Shown: positions 6,876-13,862 of the stretch, piece by piece | Position numbering within the stretch: position 1 is the stretch's first letter | Layout of the letters: each line of letters starts with the position of its first letter | NCBI GenBank assembly: GCA_910583885.1 | Contig: CAJUAC010000022.1 | Location: 18,333-37,409 of the forward strand | Direction: 5' to 3' | DNA from: an uncultured Oscillospiraceae bacterium | GTDB lineage: Bacteria; Bacillota; Clostridia; Oscillospirales; Oscillospiraceae | DNA: 19,077 nt | Made by a program: the position numbers and the translations under genes | The notes under the pieces: generated by a model | Told to the model about the DNA's origin: nothing | Seen by the model: the letters and a program-made list of their open reading frames with translations, nothing else | The model's database searches: none

Positions 6876-7061
6876 ATGTCTGAAGTCCATGTCAAGGAGA
6901 ATGAATCTCTGGATAGCGCGCTCAAGCGTTTTAAGCGCAGCTGCGCCAAGGCCGGCGTTCTGGCCGAGGTCCGCCGCAGAGAGCATTACGAGAGCCCCAG
7001 TGTCAAGCGCCGCAAGAAGTCTGAGGCTGCTCGCAAGAACCGCAATAAGCGGTACTATTAA
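6876..7061 (+). CDS. rpsU: Small-subunit ribosomal protein bS21
   Basis: This is a 61-residue, strongly basic protein with the bS21 pattern. It begins with a short acidic stretch (VKENESLDSALKRFKR), followed by CAKAGVLAEVRRREHYE with SVKRRKKSEAARKNRNK at the C-terminus. Length is normal for Gram-positive forms (57-70). bS21 sits near the anti-Shine-Dalgarno end of 16S rRNA in the 30S platform and helps initiation. GGAGGGAGG at 6859-6868 is an almost ideal ribosome binding site for ATG 6876. The gene is a single transcription unit, with a consensus promoter at 6770-6798 and a strong terminator at 7078-7114. Confidence 0.97.
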   Translation: MSEVHVKENESLDSALKRFKRSCAKAGVLAEVRRREHYESPSVKRRKKSEAARKNRNKRYY

Positions 7062-7077
7062 TGATGTTCCCATTGGA

Positions 7078-7114
7078 ACGACGCCTGGACGGTATGTCCA
7101 GGCGTCGTCTTCTT
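7078..7114 (+). terminator. Intrinsic terminator after rpsU
   Basis: A perfect 13-bp stem (ACGACGCCTGGAC at 7078-7090 with 7096-7108) with a GGTAT loop is followed by CTTCTT. It lies 16 bases after the rpsU stop. Confidence 0.88.
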
Positions 7115-7160
7115 ATCCAGCGCCCGCGCCCTGCGGGCAAAACGGACTCGGAGGTAAGCT

Positions 7161-8123
7161 ATGCGCGAATTCACCATTGGGCGCAACGACGCGGGGCAGC
7201 GGCTGGACCGCTTCCTCTCCAAGGCTATGCCCCTGCTTCCCCCCGCCCTGCTGCAAAAGTATATCCGCATCAAGCGCGTCAAATGCAACGGCGCCCGCTG
7301 CCAGCGGGACCAGCGCCTGCGGGAGGGGGACGTGCTCCAGCTGTACATCAACGACGAATTTTTCGAGCAGCCCCGGGAGGACAACCTGTTTTTAACCCTA
7401 TTCCAGCCCAAGCTGGAGATCCTCTACGAGGATGAAAACCTCCTCCTGGTGGACAAACGCCCCGGTCTGGTGGTCCACGCCGACGAGACGGAGAAGGTCA
7501 ACACCCTGATTAACCACATCCAGGCCTACCTGTACCAGAAACGGGAGTGGAACCCCAAGTGGGAAAACGCCTTTGCCCCATCCCTCTGCAACCGCATTGA
7601 CCGCAACACCGGCGGGATTGTCATCGCCGCCAAAAACGCCGGGGCCCTGCGGGTGCTGACGGCTAAGATCCGGGAGCGGGAGATCACCAAGAAATACCTG
7701 TGCGTGGTGCTGGGCCGGATGGCGCCGCCCCAGGGCAGGCTGTCCTGCTTCCTGCTAAAGGACGAGGCAAGGAAGCTGGTGTCCGTCCACCGCCACCCCG
7801 TCCCGGGGGGCAAGTCCGCCGAGACCCTTTACCGCACCCTCCAGAGCCGGGGGGAGCTGAGCCTGGTGGAGGCGGAGCTGCTCACCGGCCGCACCCACCA
7901 GATCCGCGCCTCCTTTGCCAGTGCCGGCCACCCCCTGCTGGGCGACGGCAAATACGGCCGGGGGGAGGCCAACCGCGCCTACGGCGAGACACGGCAGGCC
8001 CTCTACAGCTATTCCCTCCGCTTTGACTTCCCCACGGACGCGGGGATGCTGGAATACCTGCGGGGAAAGGAATTCCAGGTCCCCCACGTCCCCTTTGTGG
8101 ACAAATACTTCCCTAAAAAATGA
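7161..8123 (+). CDS. RluA-family rRNA pseudouridine synthase
   Basis: This 320-residue enzyme isomerises uridine to pseudouridine in RNA, probably 23S rRNA. An N-terminal S4 RNA-binding domain spans about 1-63. The catalytic domain follows (about 85-310) with the key motif NRIDRNTGG holding catalytic Asp147; this is the variant of HRLDxxTSG common in clostridial members. LLTGRTHQIR and GHPLLGDGKYG match the conserved RluA C-terminal motifs. GGAGG at 7150-7154 supports ATG 7161. The exact uridine target cannot be told from sequence, so no RluC or RluD name is given. No convincing promoter is seen between the rpsU terminator and this gene, so low-level readthrough from rpsU is possible. Confidence 0.95.
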   Translation: MREFTIGRNDAGQRLDRFLSKAMPLLPPALLQKYIRIKRVKCNGARCQRDQRLREGDVLQLYINDEFFEQPREDNLFLTLFQPKLEILYEDENLLLVDKRPGLVVHADETEKVNTLINHIQAYLYQKREWNPKWENAFAPSLCNRIDRNTGGIVIAAKNAGALRVLTAKIREREITKKYLCVVLGRMAPPQGRLSCFLLKDEARKLVSVHRHPVPGGKSAETLYRTLQSRGELSLVEAELLTGRTHQIRASFASAGHPLLGDGKYGRGEANRAYGETRQALYSYSLRFDFPTDAGMLEYLRGKEFQVPHVPFVDKYFPKK

Positions 8124-8140
8124 CTGTTGGCATATCAGGG

Positions 8141-8170
8141 TTTTCTTTTTGACCCTTGTTCAAAAGAAAA
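8141..8170. terminator. T-rich/A-rich hairpin between convergent genes
   Basis: TTTTCTTTT (8141-8149) pairs with AAAAGAAAA (8162-8170) around a 12-nt loop. It lies between the stops of the pseudouridine synthase (8123) and the fucosidase (8178), so it could serve both directions. A closely similar hairpin occurs at 18254-18279 in the other convergent gap. Confidence 0.5.
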
Positions 8171-8177
8171 AGGATGA

Positions 8178-9485
8178 TTACCGCAGGCGCACCTCCAGCA
8201 CGGTATCCACCGGATCGGGCAGCGCAGGGTCAGGCCCCAGGTCCGCAAACACCAGCTCCGGATAGTCGCTGTGGGTCCAGTCGGTGGATACCGGCACCTC
8301 GCTGCCGTCTGCCAGGCGGCGGATGGAGCGGACCTCCTCCTTCTTCACACCAAACAGGGGCAGCGGCCCCAGCGTGTTTTCAAAAATGTGGTAATACAGC
8401 CGGTCCCCGCTGCGGGTAATGCGGCCGTACTCCGGTTTTTCCAGGCCGGACGGGCCGCAGCCGTAGATGCTCGCGCTGTTGCGGTCCATCCACCGGCCAA
8501 TCCCCTCCAGCACCGCCAGGGACTCCTCCGGGATGCGGCCCTGGATGTCCGGCCCCACGTTCAGCAGCAGGTTGCCGCCCTTGCTGACGCACTCCACCAG
8601 CTTCTTGATGAGCATGGGCGCGCTCTTATAAAAGTGGTCTGTGGCGCAGTAGCCCCAGTGGTTGTTCATGGTGATGCAGCTCTCCCAGACCAGGGGGCGG
8701 CCCTCCACATCCAGCAGGCCCTTGGGCGGGATGATCCGCTCGGGGCTGACAAAATCCCCGTGGTAGGGCGTGGGCTGGCAGGCGGCCAGGGAGCCGAAGC
8801 CCTCGCCGCTGACCTCCAGGCGGTTGTCAATCACCACATCCGGCTGGAGGGAGCGTACCATCTCCATCAGCTCCGTGGCACGCCAGGCCTCCCCCCGCAG
8901 CTCACTGTAGGAGAAGTCAAACCACAGGATGTCCAGCTTGCCGTAGTTGGTACATACCTCCCGGACCTGGGCGTGGAGGAAATCCAGGTAGCGGTTGAAA
9001 TCCCGGCCCTCGTTGCTGTAGGCGGGGTCGCCCCGCATGGGGTGGTTCAGATCCCCATAGTGGGGGAAGTCCGGGTGCCGCCAGTCAATGAGGGAGAAAT
9101 ACAGCCCCACCTTCAGCCCAAATTCCCGGGCTGCATCCACGTACTCCCGCACAAAGTCCCGCTTGGCGGGGCTGTTGGTGGATTTGAAATCTGTGTAGGC
9201 GCTGTCGAAGAGGCAGAAGCCGTCATGGTGCTTGGCTGTGAGGACCACGTACTTCATCCCCGCCGCCTTGGCCGCCTGCATCCATGCGCGGATGTCGCAG
9301 TGCTGCGGGTTAAACTCCTCCATATACGGGTCATAGGCCTCCTTGGGGATGCGCTCCTCACTGCGCACCCACTCCCCCCTGGCGGGGATGGCGTACAGCC
9401 CCCAGTGGATGAACATGCCGAACCGGGCCTGGGTGTACCAGGCAACCCGCCGCTCGTAGTCCTCGCGTGAAAATTGAAATGCCAT
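8178..9485 (-). CDS. Alpha-L-fucosidase, glycoside hydrolase family 29
   Basis: This 435-residue retaining glycosidase would release fucose from fucosylated glycans. GH29 hallmarks are visible in order: RFGMFIHWGLYAIPA (21-35), YVVLTAKHHDGFCLFDS (79-95) and LDILWFDFS, whose Asp190 matches the catalytic nucleophile position. NVGPDIQGRIPEESL comes near residue 320, with a C-terminal beta-rich region after about 345. The acid/base residue is not assignable by eye. No signal peptide or membrane helix is present, so it should act in the cytoplasm on imported fucosides. GGAGGG nine bases before ATG 9485 supports the start. It has its own promoter and no sugar transporter or fucose catabolism gene beside it, so it stands alone. 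Confidence 0.94.
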   Translation of the reverse strand: MAFQFSREDYERRVAWYTQARFGMFIHWGLYAIPARGEWVRSEERIPKEAYDPYMEEFNPQHCDIRAWMQAAKAAGMKYVVLTAKHHDGFCLFDSAYTDFKSTNSPAKRDFVREYVDAAREFGLKVGLYFSLIDWRHPDFPHYGDLNHPMRGDPAYSNEGRDFNRYLDFLHAQVREVCTNYGKLDILWFDFSYSELRGEAWRATELMEMVRSLQPDVVIDNRLEVSGEGFGSLAACQPTPYHGDFVSPERIIPPKGLLDVEGRPLVWESCITMNNHWGYCATDHFYKSAPMLIKKLVECVSKGGNLLLNVGPDIQGRIPEESLAVLEGIGRWMDRNSASIYGCGPSGLEKPEYGRITRSGDRLYYHIFENTLGPLPLFGVKKEEVRSIRRLADGSEVPVSTDWTHSDYPELVFADLGPDPALPDPVDTVLEVRLR

Positions 9486-9517
9486 AATGAATGTCCCTCC
9501 TTATCTTGTGTGCGGCC

Positions 9518-9546
9518 ATTATACAGGCTTTCCCCCCTTCTGGCAA
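9518..9546 (-). promoter_or_regulatory. Sigma-A promoter of the fucosidase gene
   Basis: On the minus strand TTGCCA (9546-9541), 17 bp, then TATAAT (9523-9518). The start of transcription would be near 9511, about 26 bases before the start codon. The fold-back element at 9575-9736 begins about 30 bases upstream of the -35 box. Confidence 0.8.
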
Positions 9547-9574
9547 GCCCTATTCGCTCGCCTGCACAAAAGTT

Positions 9575-9736
9575 GGAACCTGTATTCATCACCAGGGGAT
9601 GCCGGATGGACGAGGTTTTTTTCGTCAGACAAGGAGATTTTCCGCAGCAATCCGTCAGGATTGCTGCGGAAAGCGACGCAGTATGGCGGGAAAAAGACTG
9701 GCCAGACGGCGTGCAACGGTTGTGAATACAGGTTCT
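9575..9736. mobile_element. MITE-like fold-back element, about 160 bp, non-coding
   Basis: Terminal inverted repeats GAACCTGTATTCA (9576-9588) and its exact complement (9723-9735) bound the element. The centre is a perfect 15-bp hairpin (TTTCCGCAGCAATCC at 9639-9653 with 9658-9672, loop GTCA). The 50-nt segments between these also pair without gaps at roughly 26 Watson-Crick and several G-T positions, so the whole unit folds into one long imperfect hairpin. No convincing ORF or transposase is inside, and no target-site duplication is evident; CTTAGAGG is repeated in tandem just outside the right end. This covers most of the 304-bp gap 9486-9789. A structured RNA is the main alternative. Confidence 0.55.
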
Positions 9737-9747
9737 TAGAGGCTTAG

Positions 9748-9784
9748 AGGCCAGGAGAACCCCACAGGGTCCTCCTGGCCTTTC
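9748..9784. terminator. Hairpin downstream of the BlaR1-like gene
   Basis: AGGCCAGGAG (9748-9757) pairs with CTCCTGGCCT (9772-9781), with an inner ACCC/GGGT stem and a CACA loop. It lies eight bases beyond the stop of the minus-strand protease gene. A T-run is present on the plus side (TTT) but not on the minus side, so the efficiency for the minus-strand operon is uncertain. Confidence 0.55.
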
Positions 9785-9789
9785 CGCAG

Positions 9790-12282
9790 TCAGCCGGCCC
9801 GCCGCTCGTCAGCGGCCTCAAAATGGATGGCATCACTGGTGACAGGGTTGATGCGGATCCCCTCCGTGCTGTTCTCCGCCGCCCAGGTGTTGAAGCAGGC
9901 AGCCACGTCCTCCTCCGTCATCGCCAGCAGCTCTTCCAGGGGCGTCTCCTCCCAGAATGTCCAGATAGCTTGCTGCATCCCCGCCACGCAGCTGTCCCGC
10001 TCACCCACAGTGATGCGGGTTTTGTCGGGGATATGGTAGGAGATGTCGTAATACAGATCGCACCAGGCCACGGTGACGCCGTTTTCCACCTGCTGCCAGG
10101 TGGGCAGGTTCCGGGCGAAGCCCGCGTCCTCCTCCGGCCCGCCGGTGAAGAGGCTGCGAACCATCATCCCGTTCTCAGTGCCGGACCACTGGCAGGTCTG
10201 GGCCACAAATTCCCGCTCCGCCTCTGTCAGATCCACCGCGTAATCGTCCCAGATCACGTCGCAGGAGATCCGGTCCCAGGCGGCGCTGTTCCCGTTGCAC
10301 CAGTCCAGCAGGAGCTGGTTGAACTCCTCCAGGGGCATTTCCCGATAGCCCTCTGTCCGCAGGGACAGGATGGAATCGTAGTCCGCCCGGGTGGCATGGG
10401 GGAACTCCCGCTCCTCCTGGCTGCGCAGCAGCCTTTCCGTGTCAACCGTCTGCTCCCGGCTCGCTGTCCATCCCGCCTGCTCCTCCGGCGTGGCCAGGCG
10501 CAGGCCGGTGAGCACGCCGTTGGTGTAGACGGCGTGGAGCTCCACCGCATCAGGGCCATAGGTCCCGTTCCCGGTGTGCTCCGTGATCCACACCCCCTCC
10601 AGCTCGTCAAAGATCCCCCGCACCTCATGGCCCTGGAAGGCCATGGTCAGGCCGTTGCCGTCGTGGTCCGGGTCGTCAAAGGTGTAGGTCAGGCCGAATG
10701 CCACATAGGGTGACAGCAGCCGGTCCCACTCGGCGCCAACCTGCTCCGAGTTCTCGGCGTAGAGCGCCGCATCCGAGCCTGTATAGAAGGATTCCCGGAG
10801 GCTCACCGTCAGCCGCTCGCTGCTCAGGCCGCCCAGGATGCCCGCCATCTTGTCCGCCAGTGCGTCCTGCATGAAATCCCAGTCTGCCAGCTGGTGGGCC
10901 GTGTACCCCTCCAGCACCCCCTGGAGCCCTGTTTCCGCATCCCGCCAGCTCTGCTCGTATTCCCCGACGGTCAGTGTATCGCGGTCCAAAATTGTCAGGT
11001 CGCAGATATACTCCACAATCGAGCCGTCCAAATGCGCCGCGCCGGAAAATTGCCGCTGCTGCCACCGCTCCGCTGTCAGGGGCTCGTAGACGTGATAGAA
11101 ATAGTCGCGGAAGGCGTTGGCCTCCGCATCATTGAAATAGCTCCCTTTGACGTTGGACTGCCCGTACCGGTCCAGCAATTCCATGTCCTGGGGGTTATCC
11201 CGCTCCGCCCACATCTTCTCCTGGTATGCCGCCACCGTCATGTCCTGGTAGCCCTCGAACCACAAGGAGGACAGCCGGTCCAGCTCCGCCCGGGTGAACG
11301 CGCCGTCCGTCACCTGGGGACGTGGCCGCTTTGCTGCCGCCGATGTAGCAAATGCCACACTCACGCCGCACACCAGTACCACTGCCGCCAGCACAGCGGC
11401 CAGGGAACGTTTTCTCATTTTCATAATTGCCTTGATCCTCTCTTCAATTGCATTCCTGCTGAACGCGCTGGCAAAGGGGCCCAGCCCGCTCCTGTGCTCC
11501 TCCATGGCGATCAGCGTCCTGGCGTAGGCCGGGCGGCTGCCTGCGCCGAACCGGCGCACCACCGCCTCGTCACAGCCCAGCTCCATGTCCCGGTTGGCCA
11601 GCGGCCGCATCAGCCACACCAGGGGGTTGAACCAGTGGACGCACACCGCCGCCGTCAGGACCAGCTTTGCCGCCGCGTCAAAATGCCGGATATGGGCCAG
11701 CTCGTGCTCCAGCACATAGTTTAGCCGCTCGTTATCTGTCCAATCTGTTGATTCTGGAAGAAGAATTACAGGACGTATGATCCCGTAGGTCAGTGGTGCG
11801 TCTACATAGCCGGACTGCCGGATGGAAACCCGCCGCCGCAGGCGGCAATGCCCCTGCCACGCCTGGACATAGGGGCAGTCCACAGGGAGGGACTCCCGGA
11901 ACCTCCGGCGGCAGCGGATATACGCGGCGGCGTAGAAGGCCGCCCAGGCCACTGCCCCTGCCAGCCAGAGGGCTGTCCAGAGGGGGAAGGGGGTCCCGCC
12001 CCCTGCCGCGGCCCCTTCCGCTATGGGGGGCGCGGCCTGGAGCACCGGCGCAGCCGCCGGGAGCGCCGGCACTCGCACCACACCGCGGACCGGCCCGCTC
12101 TCCGCCAGTGTGTAGACGCTCCAGGGCGACGGGATGGACACCGGCACCAGCAGCCGCAGCACAGCGACCCCCCACAGCACCTGGAAAGCCCCTCTGGGCA
12201 GCCGGTCCCGGGCCGCTGCCCGCAGGAGTGCCGCCGCCAGGATCAGAAGCCCGCCGGACAGGCTCATCTCTAATATGCTCAT
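9790..12282 (-). CDS. BlaR1-like M56 metallopeptidase with unusual outer domain
   Basis: This 830-residue membrane protease is paired with the BlaI-type repressor just upstream. In the BlaR1/MecR1 family, a signal sensed outside activates the zinc protease, which leads to repressor loss. The N-terminal part has several helices (about 8-25, 33-49, 101-121, 208-226) and the zinc motif HELAH at 193-197, with the downstream DMELGCDEAV element supplying the third ligand. A helix at about 293-313 leads to an outer region of about 500 residues. That region shows no penicillin-binding SxxK or KTG motifs and appears internally duplicated (about 329-480 and 632-802). ATG 12282 is preferred: GGGAG lies seven bases upstream inside the end of the repressor gene. 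The genes are separated by four bases, indicating translational coupling. Confidence 0.9.
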   Translation of the reverse strand: MSILEMSLSGGLLILAAALLRAAARDRLPRGAFQVLWGVAVLRLLVPVSIPSPWSVYTLAESGPVRGVVRVPALPAAAPVLQAAPPIAEGAAAGGGTPFPLWTALWLAGAVAWAAFYAAAYIRCRRRFRESLPVDCPYVQAWQGHCRLRRRVSIRQSGYVDAPLTYGIIRPVILLPESTDWTDNERLNYVLEHELAHIRHFDAAAKLVLTAAVCVHWFNPLVWLMRPLANRDMELGCDEAVVRRFGAGSRPAYARTLIAMEEHRSGLGPFASAFSRNAIEERIKAIMKMRKRSLAAVLAAVVLVCGVSVAFATSAAAKRPRPQVTDGAFTRAELDRLSSLWFEGYQDMTVAAYQEKMWAERDNPQDMELLDRYGQSNVKGSYFNDAEANAFRDYFYHVYEPLTAERWQQRQFSGAAHLDGSIVEYICDLTILDRDTLTVGEYEQSWRDAETGLQGVLEGYTAHQLADWDFMQDALADKMAGILGGLSSERLTVSLRESFYTGSDAALYAENSEQVGAEWDRLLSPYVAFGLTYTFDDPDHDGNGLTMAFQGHEVRGIFDELEGVWITEHTGNGTYGPDAVELHAVYTNGVLTGLRLATPEEQAGWTASREQTVDTERLLRSQEEREFPHATRADYDSILSLRTEGYREMPLEEFNQLLLDWCNGNSAAWDRISCDVIWDDYAVDLTEAEREFVAQTCQWSGTENGMMVRSLFTGGPEEDAGFARNLPTWQQVENGVTVAWCDLYYDISYHIPDKTRITVGERDSCVAGMQQAIWTFWEETPLEELLAMTEEDVAACFNTWAAENSTEGIRINPVTSDAIHFEAADERRAG

Positions 12283-12286
12283 CTCC

Positions 12287-12646
12287 TCACTCCCATTCCC
12301 TGACAATCTCCTTCAGCCGCTCGATCTGCTGGGCGGACAGGCGCTTTTTGCCCAGCAGGGAGGCAAACAGCTTGTCCTGGGAGCCGTCAAAGAGCTTATC
12401 CACCAGTTCCCCCGTCTCCGCCGCCTGGACCGCCTCCCTGTCTACCAGGGGGCGGCAGCGGAAGTTTGGTTCCAGCCGCTCTACGGCCCCCTTCTGGATA
12501 CACCGCTTGAGGAGTGTATAGGTAGTGTTGCGGTTCCACCCCACCTCCGCTGCCAGCACCTCAGCCACATGCTTGGCCGTGGCCTCCCCCTCCCGCCAGA
12601 GAACCCCCATCACCTTCAGCTCCGAATCCTGCAATTTCCCGTCCAT
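12287..12646 (-). CDS. BlaI/MecI/CopY-family transcriptional repressor
   Basis: This 119-residue winged-helix repressor has the family pattern: SELKVMGVLWREGEATAKHVAEVL (about 8-31), then WNRNTTYTLLKRCIQKGAVER (recognition helix and wing, about 37-57), and a C-terminal dimerisation helix region ending LSAQQIERLKEIVREWE. The family represses antibiotic or envelope-stress genes as a dimer on TACA/TGTA-type dyads and is removed by the partner protease. GGCGG about nine bases before ATG 12646 is a weak ribosome binding site. Its promoter at 12692-12720 overlaps a BlaI-type operator, so autoregulation is likely. The downstream partner is the M56 protease. Nothing in the window identifies a beta-lactamase target. 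Confidence 0.95.
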   Translation of the reverse strand: MDGKLQDSELKVMGVLWREGEATAKHVAEVLAAEVGWNRNTTYTLLKRCIQKGAVERLEPNFRCRPLVDREAVQAAETGELVDKLFDGSQDKLFASLLGKKRLSAQQIERLKEIVREWE

Positions 12647-12674
12647 GTTTCCAACCGCCTTTCATAAGACTGGA

Positions 12675-12708
12675 GTAGTCTACTCGCCTGTAGACTACCA
12701 CAGTAGTC
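12675..12708. promoter_or_regulatory. BlaI-type operator dyads
   Basis: GACTAC-CACA-GTAGTC (12693-12708) is a perfect dyad with the ACTAC-N4-GTAGT core of known BlaI/MecI operators. An overlapping perfect dyad, GTAGTCTAC-N6-GTAGACTAC (12675-12698), shares one arm. A shorter AGACT-N5-AGTCT dyad at 12667-12681 extends the array toward the gene. The first dyad covers the -10 box and part of the spacer of the repressor promoter. Confidence 0.82.
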
Positions 12709-12720
12709 TCTTCCTGTCAA
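12692..12720 (-). promoter_or_regulatory. Promoter of the repressor-protease operon
   Basis: On the minus strand TTGACA (12720-12715), 17 bp, then TAGTCT (12697-12692). The perfect -35 box compensates for the poor -10 box, which is itself part of the operator. Confidence 0.7.
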
Positions 12721-12761
12721 GCATTTTTTTACAAAGAATCCCCCATACGCCGGATTGGGAC

Positions 12762-12790
12762 TTGTTTCTCTTGAACGGCTGTACTATAAT
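12762..12790 (+). promoter_or_regulatory. Promoter of the PAP2 gene
   Basis: TTGTTT (12762-12767), 17 bp, then TATAAT (12785-12790). It lies about 50 bases beyond the BlaI-type operator and does not overlap it, so direct control by the repressor is not indicated. Confidence 0.72.
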
Positions 12791-12825
12791 CATTCCTATC
12801 AATATGTGGCAAGGAGGACTTGGCA

Positions 12826-13740
12826 ATGGAACTGTTATATTGGTTTGCATCGATCCGCACACCCGTGCTGGACGCGGTCATGTCCCTGATCACCCACCTG
12901 GGGGAGGAAACCTTCTTCATGGTGGCGGCGCTGTTTGTGTTCTGGTGCGTGGACAAGCGGCGGGGGTACTATCTCCTGTCGGTGGGCTTTGCGGGGACGC
13001 TGGTGAGCCAGTGGCTGAAAATCGTCTGCCGCGTACCACGCCCATGGGTAAAGGATCCCGCCTTTACCATCGTTGAAGACGCCCGGATGGAGGCTGCTGG
13101 CTACAGCTTCCCCAGCGGGCACACCCAGAGTGCGGTGGGCTGGCTGGGGGGCGTGGCGCGCTTCACCAGCCACATCTGGCTGCGGGTGGTGTGCGTGGTG
13201 CTGCTGGTGCTGGTATCCGTCTCCCGGATGTACCTGGGGGTACACACCCCGGCGGATGTGGGGGTGTCCTTTGCCATTGCGGCAGTCCTGGTGTTCGTCC
13301 TCTACCCGCTGGTGGAGAGCACCCTCTGGTTTCCAAACCGGATCTATTACATCGTTGGCGGGATGCTGGCCGTCAGCCTGGCCTTTGTGGCCTTTATGGA
13401 GCTGTTCCCCTTCCCGGCGGACATAGACGGGGCGAATTTCGCCGAGGCGCTGAAAAATTCCTACTCCATGGCCGGTGCGGTGGCCGGGGTGTTGGCGGTG
13501 TGTGTGTATGACAACCGCCTGCTCCAGTTCCCCAACCGGGCCCCCTGGTGGGGCCAGCTCATCAAGCTCGTGGGGGGCCTGGCCCTGGTGATCCTGGTCA
13601 AGGTCCTGCTGAAGGAGCCGCTGCTGTCCCTGTGCGGCGGGCATATGGCTGCCCATACCATCCGCTACTTCCTGATGGTCCTGACAGCAGGGGCCGTATG
13701 GCCTATGACCTTCCGTTTTTTTGAGAGGTACGCCAGCTGA
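12826..13740 (+). CDS. PAP2-superfamily membrane phosphatase
   Basis: This 304-residue multi-helix protein carries the full PAP2 signature: K65-x6-R72-P73, PSGH at 96-99 and SR-x5-H-x3-D at 133-144 (catalytic His140 in SRMYLGVHTPAD). Such enzymes dephosphorylate lipids, including phosphatidate and undecaprenyl pyrophosphate, at the outer face of the membrane. The substrate here is not known. The C-terminal half after about residue 165 adds several helices beyond the core domain, making it longer than minimal PAP2 proteins. ATG 12826 follows AAGGAGG (12811-12817) with eight bases between; an upstream in-frame TTG at 12820 is less likely. It is divergent from the BlaI-type repressor. No convincing terminator follows. 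Confidence 0.93.
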   Translation: MELLYWFASIRTPVLDAVMSLITHLGEETFFMVAALFVFWCVDKRRGYYLLSVGFAGTLVSQWLKIVCRVPRPWVKDPAFTIVEDARMEAAGYSFPSGHTQSAVGWLGGVARFTSHIWLRVVCVVLLVLVSVSRMYLGVHTPADVGVSFAIAAVLVFVLYPLVESTLWFPNRIYYIVGGMLAVSLAFVAFMELFPFPADIDGANFAEALKNSYSMAGAVAGVLAVCVYDNRLLQFPNRAPWWGQLIKLVGGLALVILVKVLLKEPLLSLCGGHMAAHTIRYFLMVLTAGAVWPMTFRFFERYAS

Positions 13741-13787
13741 AAGCAGGGCTTCCCCGCCTCCTGCGGATGCAAAAAATAATCCGCGGC

Positions 13788-13816
13788 TTGACAAGCGGGA
13801 GGGTTATCGATATGAT
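13788..13816 (+). promoter_or_regulatory. Promoter of the trmH-dprA-topA run
   Basis: TTGACA (13788-13793), 17 bp, then TATGAT (13811-13816), a near-consensus promoter about 47 bases before the RNA methyltransferase start. It probably also drives dprA and topA, since I see no terminator between them. Confidence 0.85.
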
Positions 13817-13862
13817 ATGGGAGAAAACACAATGAATTTCTCATGCTGATAAGGAGGCCCCC

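Noticed and set aside
9474..9747. Several 80-codon plus-strand ORFs and a 65-codon minus ORF over the fold-back element
   Set aside because: They overlap each other in different frames, have no proper ribosome sites and are explained by the palindromic element.
12762..12790. Control of the PAP2 promoter by the BlaI-type repressor
   Set aside because: The operator dyads end about 50 bases away from this promoter, and no dyad overlaps it.
13742..13764. Small GCAG/CTGC hairpin after the PAP2 gene as a terminator
   Set aside because: Short, bulged stem with an A-rich rather than T-rich tail; not convincing.
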